Shown here piece by piece: positions 8,032 through 15,261 of a stretch of DNA of 18,845 nucleotides; within the stretch, counting starts at the first letter, position 1; every line of letters begins with the position of its first letter. The stretch covers positions 1-18,845 of the forward strand of contig QHVW01000226.1 in NCBI GenBank assembly GCA_003223675.1. The letters run 5' to 3'. The notes under the pieces were generated by a model. That model did no database searches. It worked only from the letters and a program-made list of their open reading frames with translations, and was not told where the DNA came from. Source of the stretch: Acidobacteriota bacterium (GTDB lineage: Bacteria; Acidobacteriota; Thermoanaerobaculia; Multivoradales; UBA5704). The translations under genes and the position numbers were made by a program.

Positions 8032-8555
8032 TCTCGCCGTATTTCCTGCACACCGAGCGGCTCGGGCTCCGCCTCTGGAGCCCTGATGACTTCGCCCCGG
8101 CGTGGGCGCTCTGGGGCGATCCCGAGGTCACCGGCCGGATCGGTGGGCCCTTCTCCGAGCGTCAGGTCCGCGAGCGGCTCGAACGGGAGATCGCAACGCA
8201 GGAGGCGCACGGCGTCCAATACTGGCCCGTCTTTCTGCGGACGACCGGGAGGCACATCGGCTGTTGCGGGCTCCGGCCCTACAACCTGGACGCATCCGTC
8301 TACGCGTTGGGTTTCCATCTGCGGTTGGCCTGTTGGGGGCACGGATATGCCGGAGAGGCCGCGCGGGCGGTGATCGATCATGCGTTCGGCGTCCTCGGCG
8401 CGCGCGCTCTCTTCGCGGGGCATCATCCGGAGAACGATCCGTCACGGCGGCTCCTGGCGAAGCTCGGTTTTCGCTATACCCACGACGAGCTCTATCCGCC
8501 GACCGGCATCGAGCATCCGTCCTATCTTTTGACGCGCGAGGAGAGCGGAGCATGA
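8028..8555 (+). CDS. GNAT-family N-acetyltransferase (RimJ/RimL-like)
   Basis: 175-aa acetyltransferase starting at GTG 8028, inside the kinase stop (GTGA overlap). It starts with the typical TERLGLRLW strand and has a W-x-x-G-x-A acetyl-CoA loop (ACWGHGYAGEAARAVIDHAF) followed by ENDPSRRLLAKLGF, the conserved helix and strand of the RimJ/RimL subfamily. It would transfer acetyl from acetyl-CoA to an amine of a protein or small molecule; the substrate cannot be read from the sequence. Translational coupling to a kinase is worth noting, but such neighbours may simply share a transcript. It converges with the flavodoxin gene 36 bases away. Confidence 0.88.
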   Translation: MISPYFLHTERLGLRLWSPDDFAPAWALWGDPEVTGRIGGPFSERQVRERLEREIATQEAHGVQYWPVFLRTTGRHIGCCGLRPYNLDASVYALGFHLRLACWGHGYAGEAARAVIDHAFGVLGARALFAGHHPENDPSRRLLAKLGFRYTHDELYPPTGIEHPSYLLTREESGA

Positions 8556-8591
8556 TCGCAAGGACCTGGCACGGCTTTGAAGCCCGTCACG

Positions 8592-9101
8592 TCAGGCCGC
8601 GGCGTGAATCTTGCCGAGCCGGTCCATGAGCGATTGGGCAAAGTCCCGGATCTTGTCGTGGTACCGGCCGCTCTCCAGATCCGCCTCGCGGACCGTCATC
8701 ACGTCCAGCGGCGCTTTACCGGTAAGCTCCTCCATCTGACGGAACACCCGCTGCTCCCCCGAGCCGCCTTCGGTCAGGAAGGACGCGACCGCCGTCCGCG
8801 CGCATCGCTGCTGGCGGCGGGCAAGGTACGCCCGCACAGGAGCCGAGAGGGACCAGTTCCAGACCGGGGTGCCGACGATCACGAGGTCATAGCCCGCCGG
8901 ATCTTTCAACGGCTCACGGATGTCGGCCTCCTGGCCGAAGAAGGCCTGCCGGCCGGACCGGAGATAGCCCAGCAGCCCCAGCCGGTTTTCGGGATCGACG
9001 ATCTCTTCAATATTGGCGCGCAGGGTCGCGGCGATCTCCTGGGCGACCCGCCGCGTATGGCCGGTCCGGGAGTAGTGGACCACCAGGATCTTCTCGTTCA
9101 T
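8592..9101 (-). CDS. Flavodoxin-like protein
   Basis: 169-aa flavodoxin-fold protein. The FMN phosphate loop is SRTGHT (residues 11-16) just after the first strand (KILVVHY). The second FMN loop region is GTPVWNWSLSAPVR (77-90), with aromatic Trp81 and Trp83 available to stack on the isoalloxazine ring, and the third loop is LTEGGSGE (109-116). It belongs with the long flavodoxin or flavodoxin-like oxidoreductase families and would act as a cytoplasmic electron carrier or quinone/NADH-linked reductase; no partner is encoded nearby. The ATG at 9101 has a GGAGGTGA ribosome site 4 bases upstream. It is transcribed divergently from the metallophosphoesterase-CHAT operon. Confidence 0.9.
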   Translation of the reverse strand: MNEKILVVHYSRTGHTRRVAQEIAATLRANIEEIVDPENRLGLLGYLRSGRQAFFGQEADIREPLKDPAGYDLVIVGTPVWNWSLSAPVRAYLARRQQRCARTAVASFLTEGGSGEQRVFRQMEELTGKAPLDVMTVREADLESGRYHDKIRDFAQSLMDRLGKIHAAA

Positions 9102-9182
9102 GACTCACCTCCGCCGCCTTTCCCGGCGGCTCTGTCTCAGCGTGATACCAGGAGGGGTGGGAGGGAATACCCGGCCGGGTAG

Positions 9183-9200
9183 CCCCGTGCCCCCACGGGG
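9183..9200. other. Perfect GC hairpin between divergent genes
   Basis: The 7-base arms CCCCGTG (9183-9189) and CACGGGG (9194-9200) flank a 4-base loop. It lies between the divergent flavodoxin and metallophosphoesterase genes, just upstream of a possible -35 region, and has no T-tract on either side. It could be an operator or a transcript structure; it is not a normal terminator. Confidence 0.45.
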
Positions 9201-9206
9201 CGGGGC

Positions 9207-9236
9207 TCGACTCGCCGCACCTTTAGCTGATAGAAT
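9207..9236 (+). promoter_or_regulatory. Possible housekeeping-type promoter of the phosphoesterase-CHAT operon
   Basis: TAGAAT (9231-9236, five of six bases of the -10 consensus) lies 18 bases after TCGACT (9207-9212, a four-of-six match to the -35 consensus) and 24 bases before the GTG start at 9261. It is the only reasonable sigma-70-like pair in this 160-base gap. Confidence 0.4.
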
Positions 9237-9260
9237 TCGGGATTCACCCGTGGAGATCAT

Positions 9261-10742
9261 GTGAGCGCACAGGTACTCATTCCGCCGGAAGGCCTTCCAA
9301 CCTTTGACGAGCTGCACGTCATTTCCGACCTGCATCTGGGTGGGGAGGAAGGTTTTCAGATTTTCAACGCGGGTGCCGAAGCCCAGTGGCTGATCGACCG
9401 GCTGGCGACTGAATCTCCGGACAGGAAGATCGCGCTGCTGATCAACGGCGATCTGGTGGACTTCCTGGCCGAGCGGCCTGCCCAGTACTTCGACCCCGGG
9501 AACGCGGTCACGAAGCTGAATCGCATCGCCAGGGACCGGTCTTTCGAGCCGGTCTGGCAGGCCTTGAAGCGCTTCACGCAAAAGAAGAACCGCTGGCTGA
9601 TCATCAATCTGGGCAATCACGACGTGGAGCTGGCGCTCCCGTGGGTGCGCTCCTGCCTGCTCGACGTCCTTGCCGGCGCCGGCGAGGCCGCCCGCGGGCG
9701 CGTCGTTCTCTCCTTCGACGGCGCGGGCTTCCTCTGCAAGGTCGGCAACGCGACCATCCTCTGCGTCCACGGCAACGAGGTGGACGACTGGAACGTCACC
9801 GATCACGAGACGATCCGGAGGATCGGGCGCGACATCGTGCACGGATGCCCGGTGGAGAGCTGGATTCCCAATGCCGGCACGCAGATGGTCATCGACGTGA
9901 TGAATGGCCTCAAGCACCAGTTTCCCTTCATCGACCTGCTCAAGCCCGAAGCCCAGGGCGTGGTGCCGACGCTGATGGCGCTGGCCCCCGACCAGCGCGA
10001 CAGGCTGCTCGCCGTCGCCGGCACGGCGCGGCGCCTGGTCTGGGACAAGATCAAGCGCTCCGCGGGATTGCTGGGAGCTGAGGCGGCGGGAGCCGCCGGA
10101 GGGCTGCCGGCGCGCTCGGTGAGCGCCGCGGTGTTCGCGAGCGACAGCCGCGATCATGCGGAGATCCTGCTGCGAGAGGCCGAGGAGAGGATGCGCCGCG
10201 ATGTGGAGCCCATATCGCTGGTCGCCGGCGACACGCAAGGCACGTACCTCGGAGGATTCACGGCCCTGAAGAAGCTTTTCCAGGGACAGAGCACCTCCGA
10301 GGTCTTGCGAGAGGCGCTAGAGGAGCTGCGCGAGGATCGCAGCTTCGAGCCCCAGACCGAGGACGACACCTACAAGAGCCTCGATCAGCAGATGGGAGCG
10401 GAGATCCATTTTCTGGTCGCCGGCCACACTCACCTCGAGCGGGCTTTGAGGCGGAAGAAGGGGCAGGGGTTTTATTTCAACACCGGGACCTGGGTCCGCC
10501 TGATCCGGCTGGAGGGGCGCGTGCTGGAGAGCGAGGAGACGTTCAAAGAGGTCTTTGAAGCCTTCAAAAAGGGGACCATGGACGCTCTCGACTCGCTCCC
10601 GGGGCTGATCCTGCGGCGGCTGACCGTCGCCTCCTTCCGGATCGACAGCGGGAAGACCCGGGGCGAGCTCCGGCACGTCGAGATGGAGGCGGGGTCTCTC
10701 ACCCTCAAAGAGGTCCCCGCGAGCCAATTCATTCGCGAGTGA
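9261..10742 (+). CDS. Metallophosphoesterase (calcineurin-like), first gene of the CHAT pair
   Basis: 493-aa metal-dependent phosphoesterase. The signature residues of the superfamily are present in order: D-x-H (Asp23, His25 in ISDLHLGG), GD (63-64 in INGDLVDF), GNHD (118-121), VHGN (His170), and GHTH (388-391). It should therefore bind two metal ions and hydrolyse a phosphodiester or phosphomonoester, resembling LpxH/MPE-type folds with YFNTGTW after the last motif. It is much longer than a bare domain because about 200 residues lie between His170 and GHTH, including Ala/Arg-rich helices (about 220-380). The GTG start at 9261 is the first in frame with a GGAG-like site. The CHAT gene starts 15 bases after its stop, so the two are almost certainly one operon. 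The substrate is unknown; a nucleic acid or nucleotide is possible. Confidence 0.88.
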   Translation: MSAQVLIPPEGLPTFDELHVISDLHLGGEEGFQIFNAGAEAQWLIDRLATESPDRKIALLINGDLVDFLAERPAQYFDPGNAVTKLNRIARDRSFEPVWQALKRFTQKKNRWLIINLGNHDVELALPWVRSCLLDVLAGAGEAARGRVVLSFDGAGFLCKVGNATILCVHGNEVDDWNVTDHETIRRIGRDIVHGCPVESWIPNAGTQMVIDVMNGLKHQFPFIDLLKPEAQGVVPTLMALAPDQRDRLLAVAGTARRLVWDKIKRSAGLLGAEAAGAAGGLPARSVSAAVFASDSRDHAEILLREAEERMRRDVEPISLVAGDTQGTYLGGFTALKKLFQGQSTSEVLREALEELREDRSFEPQTEDDTYKSLDQQMGAEIHFLVAGHTHLERALRRKKGQGFYFNTGTWVRLIRLEGRVLESEETFKEVFEAFKKGTMDALDSLPGLILRRLTVASFRIDSGKTRGELRHVEMEAGSLTLKEVPASQFIRE

Positions 10743-10757
10743 CGAGGAAGCCGAGAC

Positions 10758-12815
10758 ATGCGTACGATCACTCTGGAGCTGCTCCGCCATGGCCCCGCCC
10801 ACAACCAGCTCCTCTCTCCGCTGACGCCGTATCTGGCGTTGTGCGAGAACCATGGCGCGGTGACCTTGCATGTTCCCTTCGAGCACAACCAGTTTCTGCA
10901 CCGCCTGCGCGCCCTGGGGTACCAGATCGGCGATGAGGCCAGGATCTTTCAGTTGCAGGACACGGCCCGGGTCATGGGCGAGATCCTGTCCGCGATTCCA
11001 GGGCTGACGGCCGAAGCGAACAAGAGCGACGGCGCGGACGAGCCGCTGACCCACTTGCGGCTGATCATCTCGGCCTCCGAGCTGGCCCTGCTGCCGTTCG
11101 AGCTGGCTCTCTCCTCCAACGGTCTTCCGGGGGCCGGCCAGTACCTGCTGCTCCAGCCACAGATGCCGGTCTGTCTGACGAGAGAGACCCGCCGGGTGGC
11201 CGACGAATTCTGGCAATGGCCCAAGGCGCCCCGCATCCTTTTCGCCGCGGCCTCCCCGCCCGAAATCGGAACGATTCCGCTGGAATCCCATCTGCTGGCG
11301 CTGCGGCGGCTGGTGGGCCCCTGGGTCAAGTACTACGACGACAGCAAACCCGAGGAGCGCCGCCGGCGCGTGGAGGATCACCTGTACTTTCTCCCCGCGG
11401 CTTCCATCGAGTCGATCGAAAAGGCATGCGCGGATGGCGAATTCACGCACGTCCACATTCTCGCGCATGGAGTCGAGAGGCCGGAGGGCTACGACACCCG
11501 CTTTTTCCTCGCCCTGCATGACTCGCGCGACCCGGAGCAGGTCGAATACATCAGCGGCCCGCGCCTGGCCACGGCCCTACGGGCCGCGCGCAAGCCGGAC
11601 AGCCGGGGCCTGGCGCGGCCGGCCGTCGTGACCCTCGCCAGTTGCAACAGCGGAAGCCTCGGGTCCGTGGCCGGCGCCGGCGCCAGCATCGCCCACGCGC
11701 TGCATGAGTCGGGGATTCCCATGGTCATCGCGGGCCAGTTCCCACTTTCCTTTGAGGGGTCGATCCGCCTGGTCGAGTGCGTCTACGAAGGATTGCTCTG
11801 GGGAGCGGACCCCCGCAGGCTCCTGTACGACCTCCGCCGGAGGCTGTATACCGATTTCCAGGAACGGCACGACTGGGCCTGCCTGACCGCCTATGTCTCT
11901 CTGCCGCCGGATTTCGAGCCGCAGCTTTCCAGCGCCCAGATCGAGCAGGCGATGAGAAGCATCAACGCGGCGATGAATCATGCTGACGAAGTGACCCGGA
12001 GGGCCTTCGATCGGATTCGCTCGAAGAGAACGCCGGAGGAGAATCAGCCGGCCAGCGCCGAAGAAAACAAGGCTCTGCTCGACAACGTCCTGGAGAAGAT
12101 CGCCGGCTCGAAGAAGCGGCTGCAGCGGCTGGTGGACTGCCTCCCTGCCCAACGGTCCCAGATCTATGGGCTGCTCGCCAGCACCGAGAAACGGCATGCG
12201 GAGGTTCTGTTTTCGGTCGGCAAGAGGAATGATCTCTTCAGTGGAGCGACACAGGACTCCCGGTTCAATGAGTCCTACCTGCTGCTGGAACGGTCACGGA
12301 ATCATTACTGGCAGGCCTTCCAACTCGACCGGTCCAACAGTTGGGCCGTCGTGCAGTATCTCTCGTTGACCCTGGTCCTGAGAAACATCACCCTGCGCCC
12401 TGATCTTGCCCCCTTACAGGATCTGGAGGACCAGAACCGGCCCGAAAAGAATCTGGCTGCGTTGTGGTCCATGGCCTATCTGCTTTCCCTGTATGACCTT
12501 CACGGGAAAGACAGAGGGCTCACGATCTGGGCACGCGGCAATCTCATCGAGCTCCTGATGCTTTCCCTGGTCATGCCGCCAGGTGCGGGCCGCCCGGATC
12601 CAGTGGACGCGGGACGGCGGGCTCTGGAGCATGCCGACGCACTGATCGACGTCGCCGGCCGCGATTCGTTCGACGTCTACTCGACCCGGCGCCAGATCGT
12701 CCGGTATCTGGAATGGTTCAACGAGGTCGCCCCTAATTTCCTGGCCCCTCTGAACGGTCTGGCGGAAGGGATCTTCAACAAGTTCCCGGGAGAGATCGAG
12801 GAGAAGTGGAAGTAG
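10758..12815 (+). CDS. CHAT-domain caspase-like protease with helical C-terminal region
   Basis: 685-aa protein. The CHAT (caspase HetF-associated with TPR) peptidase fold covers roughly residues 90-395. Its N-terminal marker strand is LRLIISASELALLPFELAL. The catalytic His is His237 in VHILAHGV and the catalytic Cys is Cys296 in VTLASCNSGSLG; downstream is the conserved AGASIAHALHESGIPMVIAG segment. Both catalytic residues are intact. Residues 1-90 are a small mixed domain of unknown type. Residues 400-685 are helical, rich in Glu/Lys at first and then aromatic and TPR-like (RNHYWQAFQLDRSNSWAVVQ). It is cytoplasmic, with no signal peptide or membrane helix. The gene follows the metallophosphoesterase by 15 bases. 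CHAT proteases are cysteine peptidases used in regulated proteolysis and, in type III-E CRISPR and other systems, in defence. The target here is unknown. Confidence 0.9.
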   Translation: MRTITLELLRHGPAHNQLLSPLTPYLALCENHGAVTLHVPFEHNQFLHRLRALGYQIGDEARIFQLQDTARVMGEILSAIPGLTAEANKSDGADEPLTHLRLIISASELALLPFELALSSNGLPGAGQYLLLQPQMPVCLTRETRRVADEFWQWPKAPRILFAAASPPEIGTIPLESHLLALRRLVGPWVKYYDDSKPEERRRRVEDHLYFLPAASIESIEKACADGEFTHVHILAHGVERPEGYDTRFFLALHDSRDPEQVEYISGPRLATALRAARKPDSRGLARPAVVTLASCNSGSLGSVAGAGASIAHALHESGIPMVIAGQFPLSFEGSIRLVECVYEGLLWGADPRRLLYDLRRRLYTDFQERHDWACLTAYVSLPPDFEPQLSSAQIEQAMRSINAAMNHADEVTRRAFDRIRSKRTPEENQPASAEENKALLDNVLEKIAGSKKRLQRLVDCLPAQRSQIYGLLASTEKRHAEVLFSVGKRNDLFSGATQDSRFNESYLLLERSRNHYWQAFQLDRSNSWAVVQYLSLTLVLRNITLRPDLAPLQDLEDQNRPEKNLAALWSMAYLLSLYDLHGKDRGLTIWARGNLIELLMLSLVMPPGAGRPDPVDAGRRALEHADALIDVAGRDSFDVYSTRRQIVRYLEWFNEVAPNFLAPLNGLAEGIFNKFPGEIEEKWK

Positions 12816-12876
12816 CGCGTCCCGGGCCCTCTCCTCCGTCCCCCGGTCCCCCTGCTTTCCGATAGGATACCGGGCC

Positions 12877-12890
12877 GGGCCGTCCGGCCC
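12877..12890 (+). other. Small GC hairpin in the fumarase leader
   Basis: GGGCCG (12877-12882) and CGGCCC (12885-12890) are perfectly complementary around two bases and lie just upstream of the AGGAGG ribosome site of the fumarase gene. It could mark the end of the CHAT transcript or affect the 5' leader. It has no T-tract. Confidence 0.35.
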
Positions 12891-12906
12891 AGGGACAGGA
12901 GGACCG

Positions 12907-14322
12907 ATGAGCGACACCCGCATCGAAAAAGACAGCCTCGGCGAGATCGAAGTGCCCGCCAAGGCGTATTACGGCGCCCAGACGGAGCGGGCGCGGCGCA
13001 ACTTCCCCATCTCGGGGTTGACGCTCCCCAAGCGGTTCATCGCCGCCGTGGCGATGATCAAGGGGGAGGCGGCGATGGTCAACGAGGAGCTGGGCAGCGT
13101 GTCCGGCGAGGTCGCCGGGGCCATCCGGCAGGCGGCCCAGGAGGTGATCGACGGCAGGCACGACGACCAGTTTCCCCTCGACATCTTCCAGACCGGCTCG
13201 GCCACCTCGACCAACATGAACGTCAACGAGGTGCTGGCCAACCGCGCGGCCGAGATCCTCGGCGCCGCCCGCGGCGCGAAGAAGGTGCATCCGAACGACC
13301 ACGTCAACAACGGCCAGTCGAGCAACGACGTGATCCCCACGGCGATCCACGTCTCGGCCTATCTCGCCATCGTCCAGGACCTGGAGCCGGCCTTGAGGCG
13401 GCTTCACGAGGCCCTGCGCCGCAAGGCCGAGGAGCTCGACGACGCGGTCAAGATCGGCCGCACCCATCTCATGGACGCGGTGCCGGTGCGGCTCGGCCAG
13501 GAATTCTCGGGCTACGCGCAGGCCGCCAGGAACGCCCTGGCGCGGCTGGAGTCGGTGAAGCCCCGGCTCGCCGAGCTGGCCTTGGGCGGCACGGCCGTGG
13601 GCACGGGGCTCAACGCGCCTCCGGGCTTCGCGGAGAAGGTGATCGAGCGGCTTGCCGGACGGACCGGCTGCCCGTTCGTGCCGGCGCCCAACCGTTTCGA
13701 GGCCATGGGCGGCAAGGACGCCGCGGTCGAGACCTCGGGCGCGCTGAAGACCATCGCCGCCTCGCTCACCAAGATCGCCAACGACATCCGGTGGCTGGCC
13801 TCGGGCCCGCGCTGCGGCATCGGCGAGATCTCGCTCCCCAGCCTGCAGCCGGGGAGCTCGATCATGCCGGGCAAGGTCAACCCGGTGATCCCCGAGGCGG
13901 TGCTGATGGTGGCCGCCCAGGTGGTGGGAAACGACGCCACGATCACGATCTGCGGCATGGGCGGCAATTTCGAGCTGAACGTGATGATGCCGGTGATCGC
14001 CTACAACCTGCTGCAGTCGATCGAGATCCTGGCGAATTCCTCGGCTCTGCTGGCGGAGAAGTGCGTCGAGGGGATCCAGGCCAACCGGGAGCGCTGCGCG
14101 GAGCTGGTCGAGCGCTCGCTCGCCATGGTGACCTCGCTGGTGCCGAAGATCGGCTACGACGCCGCGGCCGAGATCGCCAAGGAGTCGGTGAAGACGGGCA
14201 AGACGGTGCGCGAGCTGTGCGTCGAGAAAAACGTCCTGCCGCCGGACGAGCTCAGGGAGGCGCTCGATCCCTGGGGTCAGACGGAGGGGGGCATCCACGC
14301 GGGCGGTGGGGCGGGGGGGTAG
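12907..14322 (+). CDS. fumC: Fumarate hydratase, class II
   Basis: 471-aa enzyme of the fumarase/aspartase superfamily, interconverting fumarate and malate in the TCA cycle in the cytoplasm as a homotetramer. All three conserved regions are present: GSATSTNMNVNEVLANRA, IGRTHLMDAVP with the catalytic-site His187, and the mobile loop GSSIMPGKVNP (316-326) with Ser318 as the catalytic base. THL at 186-188 supports fumarase, because aspartases usually have Gln at that place; the general sequence also follows FumC (ELALGGTAVGTGLN, WLASGPRCGIGEIS). The C-terminus ends in a Gly-rich tail. The ATG at 12907 follows an AGGAGG site by 6 bases. It is a housekeeping gene next to the CHAT pair, with no visible functional link. 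Confidence 0.93.
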   Translation: MSDTRIEKDSLGEIEVPAKAYYGAQTERARRNFPISGLTLPKRFIAAVAMIKGEAAMVNEELGSVSGEVAGAIRQAAQEVIDGRHDDQFPLDIFQTGSATSTNMNVNEVLANRAAEILGAARGAKKVHPNDHVNNGQSSNDVIPTAIHVSAYLAIVQDLEPALRRLHEALRRKAEELDDAVKIGRTHLMDAVPVRLGQEFSGYAQAARNALARLESVKPRLAELALGGTAVGTGLNAPPGFAEKVIERLAGRTGCPFVPAPNRFEAMGGKDAAVETSGALKTIAASLTKIANDIRWLASGPRCGIGEISLPSLQPGSSIMPGKVNPVIPEAVLMVAAQVVGNDATITICGMGGNFELNVMMPVIAYNLLQSIEILANSSALLAEKCVEGIQANRERCAELVERSLAMVTSLVPKIGYDAAAEIAKESVKTGKTVRELCVEKNVLPPDELREALDPWGQTEGGIHAGGGAGG

Positions 14323-14474
14323 GCCCCTCATCACCCCGGCCCTCTTCTCCCATCCCTCCACCCACCCCTCCGGGGAGAAGAGGGAGAAAGCTAGCTCAAC
14401 TTGTCTTTGAGCCCCTCTCTCCCCGGGAGGGTGGGTGGAGGGCCGGGAGAGAGGGGTTGGGGAGTGAGGGCCCT
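14321..14474. repeat. Nested inverted repeat downstream of the fumarase gene
   Basis: The left arm (about 14321-14390) and the right arm (about 14411-14474) are imperfect reverse complements. Each arm is itself a hairpin: CCCTCTTCTCC (14340-14350) pairs with GGAGAAGAGGG (14373-14383), and CCCCTCTCTCCC (14412-14423) pairs with GGGAGAGAGGGG (14444-14455). The loops of the two hairpins (CCCTCCACCCACCC and GGGTGGGTGGAGGG) are complementary to each other, so the element can fold as two hairpins or one long stem. Such CCCTCxCCCCGGCCCTCTCCCC units are dispersed repeats in many high-GC genomes. Confidence 0.8.
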
Positions 14475-14815
14475 CACAGGCGCCTGTACACCTCCATCAC
14501 CATCAGCAGGGTCACTCCGGCGAGGAGCACGGTCGCGCCGAGCAACAGGTCGGCGCGGGAGAGCGCCGCGTGGCGGAGCAGCGCGAGGGCGTTGAGGGCG
14601 AGCCCCAGCACGAGCACGGCCAGCACCAGCCGCTCGGTCCCTGTGCGAGGCGGCGTCGGCGCCGGGCGGTGGGATGATCGGAGGGCCGGCCTGGGGGGCG
14701 GCGTTTCGACGAGACGTACCGGGGCGGGTGCCGCGGGCTTCTGAGCCGGACGAGGTCCGGTCCGGTGCCGGGCGGGGGAGGGACGAGCGGAGGAGACACG
14801 TCTTGTTTCAGCCAT
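14474..14815 (-). CDS. Small membrane protein with Pro/Arg-rich N-terminus
   Basis: 113-aa protein. Residues 1-60 are rich in Pro, Arg and Ala and look disordered and cytoplasmic. Two transmembrane helices follow at about 62-80 (RLVLAVLVLGLALNALALL) and 88-107 (ADLLLGATVLLAGVTLLMVM). Nearly every third codon position in the helix region is G or C, as expected for a real gene here. The ATG at 14815 is the only plausible start; an AGGAG lies directly against it with no spacer, so the ribosome site is poor. It sits downstream of the terminator of the sigma operon and is probably a separate transcript. No family is recognised. Confidence 0.65.
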   Translation of the reverse strand: MAETRRVSSARPSPARHRTGPRPAQKPAAPAPVRLVETPPPRPALRSSHRPAPTPPRTGTERLVLAVLVLGLALNALALLRHAALSRADLLLGATVLLAGVTLLMVMEVYRRL

Positions 14816-14861
14816 CTCCTACTATGTGTCGCCTGAGCCCGAATTGTTTCACCCGATCAAG

Positions 14862-14893
14862 AAAAAGAGGCGGGCCCGGAGGAGCCCGCCTTT
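14862..14893 (-). terminator. Rho-independent terminator of the CHAT-sigma operon
   Basis: On the minus strand GGCGGGC (14890-14884), an 8-base loop and GCCCGCC (14875-14869) form a perfect 7-base stem, followed by TCTTTTTC. It lies 32 bases after the stop of the gene at 14925-15212 and reads in the same direction. The opposite strand has only TTT after the stem. Confidence 0.85.
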
Positions 14894-14924
14894 CGTAGAG
14901 GAGGAGAGTGAGGAGGAGTGCCGG

Positions 14925-15212
14925 TCAGTTGACCTGTACTTGGAAGCCGGCGCCGGACCGCATCAGCGTCAGCCGGTCCTGGGAGGATTCCGTGGTCACG
15001 ACGAGCCCCTTGCCCTGAACGACGAAGTAGATCGTCCAGGGGCCCGAGGACTTGGGGCTATAGGAGACCCGGGAGCCGGCGTGGAGCGTGGGCCAGCTCA
15101 CGGCCTCGTCCAGCGGGAAATCCTTGGGCTGATGATGTTCGCCCATGGGGGATCCCCCACCGCTCGAGACCTTGTATTTCGTATCCATGTCTGTCGAGTT
15201 CGTGATGTCCAT
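14925..15212 (-). CDS. Small beta-rich protein at the end of the sigma operon
   Basis: 95-aa protein of unknown family. The start is set by a GGGAGGA ribosome site 9 bases before the ATG at 15212; a TTG 18 bases further upstream would put the start within the ribosome site and is rejected. The N-terminus is polar (MDITNSTDMDTKYKVSSGGG). The rest looks like a compact beta sandwich (SGPWTIYFVVQGKGLVVTT, RLTLMRSGAGFQVQVN). There is no signal peptide or membrane helix, so it is probably cytoplasmic. As the last gene after CHAT, sigma and anti-sigma-like genes it is likely an accessory or a substrate of that circuit, which is inference. Confidence 0.8.
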   Translation of the reverse strand: MDITNSTDMDTKYKVSSGGGSPMGEHHQPKDFPLDEAVSWPTLHAGSRVSYSPKSSGPWTIYFVVQGKGLVVTTESSQDRLTLMRSGAGFQVQVN

Positions 15213-15235
15213 AGCAAAGATTCCTCCCAAGTGAG

Positions 15236-15248
15236 CCCCGCGACGGGG
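15236..15248 (-). other. Small hairpin between anti-sigma-like and 95-aa genes
   Basis: CCCCG (15236-15240) and CGGGG (15244-15248) pair around CGA, in the 49-base gap and about 24 bases before the ATG of the 95-aa gene. No T-tract follows. It may affect transcript stability or the ribosome site. Confidence 0.35.
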
Positions 15249-15261
15249 TCGTTGGTCGTGA

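Noticed and set aside
8556..8591. Possible terminator between acetyltransferase and flavodoxin genes
   Set aside because: ACGGCTT and AAGCCCGT can pair with one bulge but the loop is too short and there is no T-tract.
9105..10238. Minus-strand frame opposite the phosphoesterase
   Set aside because: Shadow frame; the plus-strand frame contains all phosphoesterase motifs.
12907..14322. Aspartate ammonia-lyase as an alternative to fumarase
   Set aside because: The THL at residues 186-188 and overall motifs fit FumC; aspartases usually carry Gln in place of that His.
12775..14361. Minus-strand reading frame of 528 codons opposite fumC
   Set aside because: Shadow of the fumarase gene, rich in His, Arg, Gly and Leu, with no motif.
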